From the NCBI RefSeq assembly GCF_902499175.1, contig NZ_CABVQC010000053.1, positions 1 through 64,000 of the forward strand: DNA of 64,000 nucleotides. The letters run 5' to 3'. Below are positions 8,007 through 15,434 of the stretch, piece by piece. Source of the stretch: Burkholderia aenigmatica. Its GTDB lineage: Bacteria > Pseudomonadota > Gammaproteobacteria > Burkholderiales > Burkholderiaceae. A program made the position numbers and the translations under genes. Numbering within the stretch: position 1 is the first letter of the stretch; each line of letters opens with the position of its first letter. Under the pieces are notes generated by a model. The model was not told the DNA's origin. It saw only the letters and a program-made list of their open reading frames with translations, and did no database searches.

Positions 8007-8073
8007 CGGCGATCGGGATATCGCACGGCGGCCCGAGGCGGGCGGCCGCCATGCGTACAGCGTGAGTTACGGC

Positions 8074-8772
<699 letters not shown>

Positions 8773-8897
8773 CGGATGGCCTCGTTCGGTGGGAAGACGG
8801 ATGCGGCGCCCGTGCGGCGCACGGGCCGGCATGCGTGCAACGATACCCGACGCCCGTCCGGCCGGATGCGACGCAACTGCGTTTTACCGGGACAAAA

Positions 8898-9839
8898 CTA
8901 CGCGTCGGCGGCTGCCGGTGCGTCGTCGCCGTCCGGCAGCGCGGCATTCGCGTCGCGATACGCCTTCGGCGATACGCCGACCCGCGCGCGGAAGCGTCGC
9001 GCGAAATACCCTTCGTCGCGGAAGCCGACCGAGCGTGCGATGTCCGCGATGCGCCGGCTCGTGTGTGCCAGCAGCGACTGCGCGAGCGCGATCCGGCGCT
9101 CGGTCACGAGATCGGTGAAGGTGCTGCCGGTTTCCTTGCGGACCAGGTGCGCGAGGTAGTTGGGCGACAGGAACGCGGCCTCGGCGGTCGCGGCGAGCGT
9201 CAGGTCCTCGCGGGTCAGGTTGGCGCGTACATGCCGCAGCACGCGCGCGAGCGCGTCGCGCCGGCCAGCGCGCTGGGCGCCGCGCTGCGCGAGCTTGTCG
9301 AGCGCACCCGCGTACTGCGTGCAGACGAGCCCGATCAGTTGCAGCAGGTAGCCGCGCAGCAACGTGGTCGAGCCGAACGTGCGCACGCGATCGGTGTCGA
9401 GCATGCACAGCGCGAGGCGGCGCGCTTCGTCGTAGGTGTCGCCGGTCAGGATGAAGTCGAGGTGTTCCTGAAAGCGGAACGGCGTCAACTCGGGAAAGCG
9501 GTGCGCGGGCACGTCCTCGAGATCGAGCGGGTCGACGTCGAGATCGGCGCGCAGGAACGCCTGGCTGAAGTTGATCACGATGAAGTGCGCACCTTCCGGA
9601 TGCGGGATCAGGTGCTCGCGGTGCGGCAGCACGAACGCGAGCGCGCCGCGCGGAAACGGCCGCGTGACACCGCCGATCCGCTGCTCGGTGTCGCCGCCGA
9701 GATTGAACTGGATCTGGAAGTACGCGTGCCGGTGCGGCTCGGTGATCGCCTGGCGCGACGCCTGGTCGCGGATGTAGAAGTCGAGCCGGTCGCTGCGTTC
9801 GGGCATCCCGTACAGGCGCGGCGGGGCGGTGGAGGGCAT
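8898..9839 (-). CDS. AraC-family transcriptional regulator
   Basis: A 313-residue protein from the ATG complementary to 9837-9839 (MPSTAPPRL); a start 11 residues later is also possible, and no strong ribosome site decides. The N-terminal half is a cupin-like effector domain (EPHRHAYFQIQFNLGGDTEQRIGG, HLIPHPEGAHFIVINF). The last 100 residues hold two helix-turn-helix units (AATAEAAFLSPNYLAHLVRK; IADIARSVGFRDEGYFARRF). It lies just downstream of, and on the same strand as, nothing obvious to regulate; the FAH-family gene 125 bases further on is the nearest candidate target. Confidence 0.88.
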   Translation of the reverse strand: MPSTAPPRLYGMPERSDRLDFYIRDQASRQAITEPHRHAYFQIQFNLGGDTEQRIGGVTRPFPRGALAFVLPHREHLIPHPEGAHFIVINFSQAFLRADLDVDPLDLEDVPAHRFPELTPFRFQEHLDFILTGDTYDEARRLALCMLDTDRVRTFGSTTLLRGYLLQLIGLVCTQYAGALDKLAQRGAQRAGRRDALARVLRHVRANLTREDLTLAATAEAAFLSPNYLAHLVRKETGSTFTDLVTERRIALAQSLLAHTSRRIADIARSVGFRDEGYFARRFRARVGVSPKAYRDANAALPDGDDAPAAADA

Positions 9840-10116
9840 GAAGGATTCTGCTGTTCGTGACGCGGTTGAGCCGCGATGGTACAGCGAACCGGGCGCGACG
9901 GCGATCTGTGCGGCCGTGCGGCTTGGCCCGGGGTCGGTCGCGGCGTGCCGCGCGTCGGTCGTGCTTTCGGGGGAAGCCGGGATAACGGGCACGCGGACTG
10001 CCGCCGCCGCCCAGCCCGCTTGCCGTGCCGACCGGCGCGAGCGTCTCCACCTTCGTCGCGCGGTTCGATATCAGTGATCGGGCGATGGCGCTGGCTGGCG
10101 CCGGCGCGCCCGGATC

Positions 10117-10716
10117 CTACCGGGCAACCAGCGGCGCGACCCGGCGCCGCAGCTCGGGCACGACCTCGGCGTCGAACCACGGGTGGTGCTTGAACCACGC
10201 CTGGTTGCGCGGCGACGGATGCGGCAGCGGCAGCACGTCGGGGCCGTAGTCGCGCCATGCGTGCACGGTGTCGGTCAGCGTGGCCTTGCGCGTGTCGCGC
10301 AGGAAATGCCGCTGCGCGTACTGGCCGATCAGCAGCGTGAGCCGGATCGACGGCAACTCGGCGAGCAACCGGTCGATCCACAGTGGCGCGCATTCGGGGC
10401 GTGGCGGGTTGTCGCCGCTTGCGCCGCGGCCCGGGTAGCAGAAGCCCATCGGCACGATCGCGAAGCGCGTCTCGTCGTAGAACGTGTCGGCGTCGACGTC
10501 GAGCCAGCCGCGCAGCCGCTTGCCGCTTGCATCGTCCCACGGGATCCCGCTCGCATGGACACGTGCGCCCGGCGCCTGCCCGACGATCAGGATCCGCGCG
10601 TCGCGATGGGCACGCACGACCGGGCGCGGGCCGAGCGGCAGGTCGGCTTCGCAGACACGGCACGCGCGGATTTCAGTGAGCAGCACGTCGAGCGGCGCGC
10701 GCGAGGGTTTCGGCAT
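10117..10716 (-). CDS. Uracil-DNA glycosylase family protein, iron-sulfur type
   Basis: A 199-residue protein. Motif 1 reads IVGQAPGARVHASGIPW and the C-terminal motif HPSPRN matches the HPSP(R/L)N loop of uracil-DNA glycosylases. Cysteines 19, 22, 93 and 109 occupy the pattern (CxxC, then two separated Cys) that binds a 4Fe-4S cluster in family 4 enzymes. It would remove uracil or another damaged base from DNA. The motif 1 region differs from classical family 4 (no acidic residue shortly after GQAPG), so activity and specificity are uncertain. It is a single gene with no DNA-repair neighbours. Confidence 0.85.
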   Translation of the reverse strand: MPKPSRAPLDVLLTEIRACRVCEADLPLGPRPVVRAHRDARILIVGQAPGARVHASGIPWDDASGKRLRGWLDVDADTFYDETRFAIVPMGFCYPGRGASGDNPPRPECAPLWIDRLLAELPSIRLTLLIGQYAQRHFLRDTRKATLTDTVHAWRDYGPDVLPLPHPSPRNQAWFKHHPWFDAEVVPELRRRVAPLVAR

Positions 10717-10837
10717 CGATTCTGAGCGGGGACGGAGTGGTCATGCGGCGTCGCCCGGGGGCGCGTGCCGGTCGCCGACAGGCGACCCGGACAAGCATGG
10801 CGCGGGCGCGCGCGCCGCCGGCATCACGCGGCCCGCA

Positions 10838-11899
10838 TCACGCCCGCGACGGGCCCGCTGCGCCGCTTTCGGCGACCGCAGCATCATACAACGCAGTTTG
10901 CGCGATCGCGCGGGCGATCCCCGCGTCGTCGTGCGAACCGTCGAGCATGCCCCAGCGCCGGTACTGGGACAGGAACCACTCGCCTTCGCGCGGATCGGGG
11001 CGGTTCACGGCGCCGCCGTCGTGGAAGCGAATCGGCAGCGGCGGTACGGCGAATGGCCCCGAGCCGTAGTCGCCGAGCAGGCGCGGCGCGATCAACCGGG
11101 CCGGCACGCCGAGCGCGTCGGGCGACGCGAGCCAGTCGGCCACGTCGCGACGGTGCGCGGCGCTGTCGAGCCACGCGCAGGCATCGACGAGCGTGCGGAT
11201 CAGCGCGCGGGCCGTGGCCGGGTACAGCGCGACGAAATCGCGCCGGGTCGCGAGCACTTTCTCCGGATGATCGGGCCAGATCTCGCTCGTGACGGCGACG
11301 GTTCGCCCCGCGCCGCAGGCGTCGGCCACCGCATGCCACGGCTCGCCGGCACAGAAGCCGTCGAGCTCGCCGCCGGCCAGCGCGGCCACCATTTCGGGCG
11401 GCGGGATCACGACGCTGCGCACGTCGCGCAGCGGATCGACGTCGTGCGACGCGAGCCAGTGGTTCAGCCACATCGCGTGCGTGCCGGTCGGGAACGTCTG
11501 CGCGAGGAGCGGCTTGCGGCCGAGCGTCGCGAACGCGTTGCGCACGCTGCCGCCGGCGCGATACGCGTCGGCGAGACCGCGCGACAGCGAGATCGCCTGG
11601 CCGTTGCGGTTCAACACCATCAGCGCGGCCATGTCGGCCTGCGGGCCGCCGATGCCGAGCTGCAGCCCGCAGACGAGTCCGTACAGCGCATGCGCGGCGT
11701 CGAGCTCGCCGCTCAGCAGCTTGTCGCGCACGGCGGCCCACGAGGGCTGGCGGCTGAGTTCGAGCGTGAGACCGTGCCGCGCGCCGAGGTTCAGGCGCTG
11801 CGCGACGATCAGCGGGGCCGCGTCGCTCAGCGCGACGAACCCGAGGCGAAGATGCGCGCGTTCCGGCGCGACGGGAAGTGAAGTATCCATAGCGGTCAT
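10838..11899 (-). CDS. nasS: NasS-type nitrate/nitrite sensor protein
   Basis: A 353-residue protein related to the NrtA/CmpA nitrate-binding proteins but without a signal peptide, as expected for the cytosolic sensor NasS. Recognisable pieces are LRLGFVALSDAAPLIVAQ near the N-terminus, GTHAMWLNHWLASHDVDP and GFCAGEPWHAVADA. In known systems NasS holds the ANTAR protein NasT inactive until nitrate or nitrite binds. The start (MTAMDTS) overlaps the nasT stop as ATGA, so the two are translationally coupled and likely made in similar amounts. It controls, by inference, the divergent nitrate operon. Confidence 0.9.
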   Translation of the reverse strand: MTAMDTSLPVAPERAHLRLGFVALSDAAPLIVAQRLNLGARHGLTLELSRQPSWAAVRDKLLSGELDAAHALYGLVCGLQLGIGGPQADMAALMVLNRNGQAISLSRGLADAYRAGGSVRNAFATLGRKPLLAQTFPTGTHAMWLNHWLASHDVDPLRDVRSVVIPPPEMVAALAGGELDGFCAGEPWHAVADACGAGRTVAVTSEIWPDHPEKVLATRRDFVALYPATARALIRTLVDACAWLDSAAHRRDVADWLASPDALGVPARLIAPRLLGDYGSGPFAVPPLPIRFHDGGAVNRPDPREGEWFLSQYRRWGMLDGSHDDAGIARAIAQTALYDAAVAESGAAGPSRA

Positions 11900-12492
11900 G
11901 ACTGGGGTGACGCGTCGAGCAGTTGTCGCGCGACGTCGACGATGCGCAGGCCATGATCCATCGCACGCTTGCGCAGCGCCGCATACGCGTCGTGTTCGGA
12001 CAGCTTGCGCTGGTCCATCAGCAGGCGCTTCGCTCGGTCGATCAGCTTGCGCTCCGCGAGTTCGCGCTCGACGTCGGCCAGCCGGCGGCGCAGCGCATCG
12101 TCGTGGGAAAAGCGGGCGAGCGCGACTTCGAGGATCGGCGCGAGGCGCTCGGCCGACAATCCTTCGACGAGATACGCGCTGACGCCCGCGCCGACCGCCG
12201 CGCGAATCAGCGACTGGTTCGCGTCGTGGCTGAACATCAGCACGGGGCGCGGCGCGGTGGCGTGCATGACCGCGAGCTGCTCGAGCGTGTCGCGCGACGG
12301 CGAATCGGTATCGATGATCACGACGTCGGGATGCTGCTCCTCGACGGCGGCCGGCAGGCGCGCGGGCGTCGCGACGTCGTTCAGCATTTCGTAGCCGAGG
12401 TGCGCGAGCGCGTCGCCGAGCTCGCCGATCGGCTTGTCGGTATCGGTGACGAGCAGCACGCGCAGGCGGGCGGAGGAAGCAGGCGTACTCAT
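11896..12492 (-). CDS. nasT: NasT-type ANTAR antiterminator
   Basis: A 198-residue protein. Residues 10-125 form a receiver-like domain (VLLVTDTDKP, VVIIDTDSPSRDTLEQL) and residues about 137-192 an ANTAR RNA-binding domain (ERKLIDRAKRLLMDQRKLSEHDAYAALRKRAMDHGLRIVDVAR). ANTAR proteins bind hairpins with hexanucleotide loops carrying A at position 1 and G at position 4 and stop a downstream terminator from forming. Exactly such a hairpin and a strong terminator lie in the leader of the divergent nitrate operon (13948-14072). It is the upstream partner of nasS. Confidence 0.93.
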   Translation of the reverse strand: MSTPASSARLRVLLVTDTDKPIGELGDALAHLGYEMLNDVATPARLPAAVEEQHPDVVIIDTDSPSRDTLEQLAVMHATAPRPVLMFSHDANQSLIRAAVGAGVSAYLVEGLSAERLAPILEVALARFSHDDALRRRLADVERELAERKLIDRAKRLLMDQRKLSEHDAYAALRKRAMDHGLRIVDVARQLLDASPQS

Positions 12493-12648
12493 GACGCGAA
12501 CGGCGGCGGCGAAATCGTGGCGCGATGCCCGGATCGGGGGCGGTGGCCCCGCGCGCGCATCGGGTCAGTGCCGGGCGCGATGGCCCGGCGGCCGGTGCCG
12601 CTGTCTTCATGATAGGTGGGCGGCCGGTGCCGCGTGGTGTCGCGCATG

Positions 12649-13419
12649 CTATGCGGCCCGGGACAAGGCCGTTTCGAGCGCGGCGCCCGCGTCCGGCACG
12701 TGCTGCACGGCCGCTTCGCCGATCGCGCCGCCGACGAGGATCACGGCCGGGCTGCCGAGCCGCGCTTCGTCGATGCCGCGCGCGAGATGGCCGAGCGTGC
12801 CGGTCCAGCGGCGTTCGTCGGGCGTGCCGGCCCATTGCACGGCTGCGGCCGGCGTCGAGGGCGGCAGCGCGGCGAGCAGGCCGGCGGCGATGCTGTCGAC
12901 GCGGCTCATCCCCATGTAGATCGCGAGCGTGGTGCCGGTCGCAGCGAGACGTGCCCAGTCGGGCTCGCCGTGGTCCTGACGGTGCGCGGTGACGAACGTG
13001 ACCCCGTGGCAATGCTCGCGATGCGTGAGCGAGATGCCGAGGCTCGCGGCGGCGGCGAAGCCCGACGAGATGCCGTTGACGATCTCGACCGGAATCGCGG
13101 CGGCGCGCAGCGTCGCGAGTTCTTCGCCGGCACGCCCGAACAGCAGCGCATCGCCGCCTTTCACGCGTACCACGTGCGCACCGCGCAGCGCGTAGCGGCA
13201 CATCAGCTTCTCGATGAATGCCTGCGGCGTGGAGCGGCAGCCGCCGCGCTTGCCGACGCGGATCACGCGTGCCTGCGGCGCGAGTTCGACGATGCCGGGC
13301 GCGACCAGATCGTCGAGCAGCAGCACGTCGGCAGCGGCCAGCGCCTTCGCGGCCTTCAGCGTGAGGAGATCGGGATCGCCGGGGCCGGCGCCCAGCAGCG
13401 TGACTTTGCCTGTCGTCAT
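12649..13419 (-). CDS. cobA: Uroporphyrinogen-III C-methyltransferase
   Basis: A 256-residue SUMT enzyme that makes precorrin-2 from uroporphyrinogen III with two S-adenosylmethionine, the first step to siroheme. Motifs seen: VTLLGAGPGDPDLLTLKAAKAL at the N-terminus, GGDALLFGRAGEE, VNGISSGFAAAASLGISLTHR, and VQWAGTPDERRW. Start MTTGK is chosen because AGGA lies seven bases upstream; the frame extends further but without family resemblance. It matches stand-alone CobA/SumT and lacks the CysG dehydrogenase/chelatase domain. The link to nitrate assimilation is direct: NirB needs siroheme. It is upstream of nasT on the same strand, separated by 156 bases. Confidence 0.93.
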   Translation of the reverse strand: MTTGKVTLLGAGPGDPDLLTLKAAKALAAADVLLLDDLVAPGIVELAPQARVIRVGKRGGCRSTPQAFIEKLMCRYALRGAHVVRVKGGDALLFGRAGEELATLRAAAIPVEIVNGISSGFAAAASLGISLTHREHCHGVTFVTAHRQDHGEPDWARLAATGTTLAIYMGMSRVDSIAAGLLAALPPSTPAAAVQWAGTPDERRWTGTLGHLARGIDEARLGSPAVILVGGAIGEAAVQHVPDAGAALETALSRAA

Positions 13420-13920
13420 GTCGTGTTCCTGTGCCGCCTGCATGCGGCGGTCGATAGCGCGTTGTCTGCGCGGCGGCGGCGGCGGGCGGTCGAAACGCAC
13501 CGGCATCCAGCCGTGCCGCGCACGGAGGGACACCGTTGTCCTGATCGGCCCGCCGGTAAGACGGGCATGGTTTGCGGGGACTGCCCACCGGCGCCGTTGC
13601 CGGTGTCATGCATCGAGTTCAGCAATATCCGGGCCAACCGGCATGGCACGTCGTGCCGGCACGGCGGGAACGGCGCGCACCGCGCCGCACGAGGGCCCCG
13701 CGCGTGCATGCAGCCGCCGCGCGCGGGCAACCGCAATGCCGCATCGGCGTGCATCGTGCCCCGTCAGCGCGCACCGCGATGTCGCACGGCGACAGTGCTG
13801 CAGCGCACCACATCTGTGCCTCGCTGCATCACGGCGCATCGCGCGCCACGTGTCGCCGCGCGCCGCACGACAGCCGGCGAGCCTTGCTCGACGGGGCTGC
13901 GGGCTTGATTCGCATCAACA
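13420..13920. other. Regulatory intergenic region between cobA and the nitrate operon
   Basis: About 500 bases without a supported gene; reading frames here are shadows with no family resemblance and no ribosome sites. One NtrC-like dyad is listed separately. A perfect 13-base palindrome GGCACGTCGTGCC lies at 13645-13657 and is unassigned. The promoter of cobA should also be here but is not obvious. Confidence 0.6.
13805..13819. promoter_or_regulatory. Possible NtrC-binding site
   Basis: GCACC-ACATC-TGTGC has the GCAC-N7-GTGC spacing of NtrC sites, one base away from the symmetric GCACC-N5-GGTGC. It lies about 105 bases upstream of the sigma-54 promoter, within normal enhancer range. Assignment rests on pattern and position only. 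Confidence 0.4.
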
Positions 13921-13935
13921 TGGCACGGCGTTTGC
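13921..13935 (+). promoter_or_regulatory. Sigma-54 (RpoN) promoter of the nitrate assimilation operon
   Basis: TGGCACGGCGTTTGC carries the -24 GG and -12 GC exactly ten bases apart and matches the TGGCAC-N5-TTGC consensus at every defined position. The expected start of transcription is about 13946, just before the ANTAR-type hairpin. It fits nitrogen-limitation control by NtrC. Confidence 0.88.
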
Positions 13936-13947
13936 GTTAGGAGGTTC

Positions 13948-13971
13948 GGGCGGATCAACGGCGATTCGTCC
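13948..13971 (+). promoter_or_regulatory. ANTAR-type leader hairpin (probable NasT target)
   Basis: GGGCGGATC (13948-13956) pairs with GATTCGTCC (13963-13971), nine pairs including two G-U, enclosing the hexaloop AACGGC (13957-13962). The loop has A at position 1 and G at position 4, as in known ANTAR substrates. It lies at the very start of the predicted transcript. A second hairpin follows at 13994-14007 (GCCCG-GCAA-CGGGC), although its loop does not fit the hexaloop rule. Confidence 0.7.
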
Positions 13972-14016
13972 GGCAGTACCGATTACTAGACGCGCCCGGC
14001 AACGGGCTTCATGGGC

Positions 14017-14072
14017 AACGGCGTCCTACGCATCGGGTCTCGACGAGACCGGGTGCGCAGGACGCCGTTTTT
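14017..14072 (+). terminator. Leader terminator of the nitrate assimilation operon
   Basis: AACGGCGTCCT (14017-14027) pairs perfectly with AGGACGCCGTT (14059-14069). The stem is extended by CGCA/TGCG and an inner GGTCTC/GAGACC arm, and the run of T residues is 14068-14072. It ends 15 bases before the transporter start codon, so without antitermination the operon should not be transcribed. It is the expected target of NasT action. Confidence 0.88.
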
Positions 14073-14087
14073 CGTTTGGCGGATGAC

Positions 14088-15413
14088 ATGACCGACAAAG
14101 CTACCCGTATCGATCTCTTCAGCTTCCGCACCGCGCCGATGCGCGCGTTCCACCTGACGTGGATGGCGTTCTTCGTGTGCTTCTTCGCGTGGTTCGCGTG
14201 CGCGCCGCTGATGCCGCTGATCGCACGCGAATTTCATCTGACGGCGGCCCAGGTCGCCAACATCAACATCGCCGCGGTGGCCGCGACGATCGCCGTGCGG
14301 CTGCTGGTCGGCCCGCTGTGCGACCGCTTCGGCCCGCGCCGAGTGTACGTCGGCCTGTTGCTGCTCGGCGCGATCCCGGTGTTCGCGGTGTCGTTCACGC
14401 ACGACTACCTGTCGTTCCTGATCTGCCGGCTCGGCATCGGCGCGATCGGCGCGGGCTTCGTGATCACGCAGTACCACACGTCGGTGATGTTCGCGCCGAA
14501 CGTGGTCGGCACCGCGAACGCGACGACGGCCGGCTGGGGCAACGCCGGTGCAGGTGCCACGCAGGCGCTGATGCCGCTGCTGGTCGCCGCCGGCCTGATG
14601 CTCGGTGTCGGCGAGGATTCGTCGTGGCGCATCGCGCTGGTCGTGCCGGGCGTCGCGATGCTGGCGATGGCCTGGGCGTACTGGCGCTTCACGCAGGATT
14701 GCCCGCAAGGCGACTTCGTCGCGCTGCGCAAGGAAGGCGTGACGGTCGACAGCGGCAAGAAGGGCGGCTGGGCGAGCTTCGTCGCGGCCTGCGGCAACTA
14801 TCGCGTGTGGATGCTGTTCGTCACGTACGGCGCGTGCTTCGGCGTCGAGGTGTTCATCCACAACATCGCCGCGCTGTACTACGTCGATCACTTCAGCCTG
14901 TCGCTGAAGGACGCCGGTTTCGCGGTCGGCCTGTTCGGGCTGCTCGCGCTGTTTGCCCGTGCGCTCGGCGGCTGGCTGTCCGACAAGATCGCTGCGCGCC
15001 GTAGCCTCGACGTGCGCGCCGCGCTGCTGTGCGCGCTGATCGTCGGCGAAGGGCTCGGGCTGATCTGGTTCTCGCATGCGCAAAGCATCGGCGTCGCGCT
15101 TGTCGCGATGCTCACGTTCGGCCTCTTCACGCACATGGCCTGCGGCGCGACCTACGCGCTGGTGCCGTTCATCGACCGCAAGGCGCTCGGCGGCGTCGCG
15201 GGGATCGTCGGCGCGGGCGGCAACGTCGGCGCGGTGGCCGCGGCCTTCCTGCTGAAGGGCGTCGGCGATGTGCAGCACACGCTTAGCCTGCTCGGCCTCG
15301 CCGTCACCGCGACCGCACTGTGCGCGATGGCCGTGCGCTTCAGCGAAGAACACAAGGCACGCGAAGCCGAGTTGCGCGACCGCGCACTGGCTGCCAGCAG
15401 CGCCGCGAACTGA
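14088..15413 (+). CDS. Nitrate/nitrite transporter, MFS NNP family
   Basis: A 441-residue inner-membrane carrier (about 12 helices) starting at ATG 14088; GGCGG precedes it. The nitrate signature of the NNP family is visible: GAGFVITQYHTSVMFAPN followed by GTANATTAGWGNAGAG, with a second nitrate-signature glycine-rich run late in the protein (GGVAGIVGAGGNVGAV). The arginine in helix 2 (AVRLLVGPLCDRFGPRR) corresponds to the substrate-binding Arg of NarK/NasA. It imports nitrate for the reductases encoded downstream. It is the first gene of the operon, 21 bases before nirB. Confidence 0.94.
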   Translation: MTDKATRIDLFSFRTAPMRAFHLTWMAFFVCFFAWFACAPLMPLIAREFHLTAAQVANINIAAVAATIAVRLLVGPLCDRFGPRRVYVGLLLLGAIPVFAVSFTHDYLSFLICRLGIGAIGAGFVITQYHTSVMFAPNVVGTANATTAGWGNAGAGATQALMPLLVAAGLMLGVGEDSSWRIALVVPGVAMLAMAWAYWRFTQDCPQGDFVALRKEGVTVDSGKKGGWASFVAACGNYRVWMLFVTYGACFGVEVFIHNIAALYYVDHFSLSLKDAGFAVGLFGLLALFARALGGWLSDKIAARRSLDVRAALLCALIVGEGLGLIWFSHAQSIGVALVAMLTFGLFTHMACGATYALVPFIDRKALGGVAGIVGAGGNVGAVAAAFLLKGVGDVQHTLSLLGLAVTATALCAMAVRFSEEHKAREAELRDRALAASSAAN

Positions 15414-15434
15414 TCGACCGAAGGAAACGTCACC

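Noticed and set aside
13644-13658. TGGCACGTCGTGCCG as a second sigma-54 promoter
   Set aside because: The -24 GG is present but no GC stands ten bases later, so the -12 element fails. It is better described as a palindrome.
12616-13908. Long plus-strand frame across cobA and the regulatory region
   Set aside because: It is antisense to cobA and continues by chance through noncoding DNA; no ribosome site or family resemblance.
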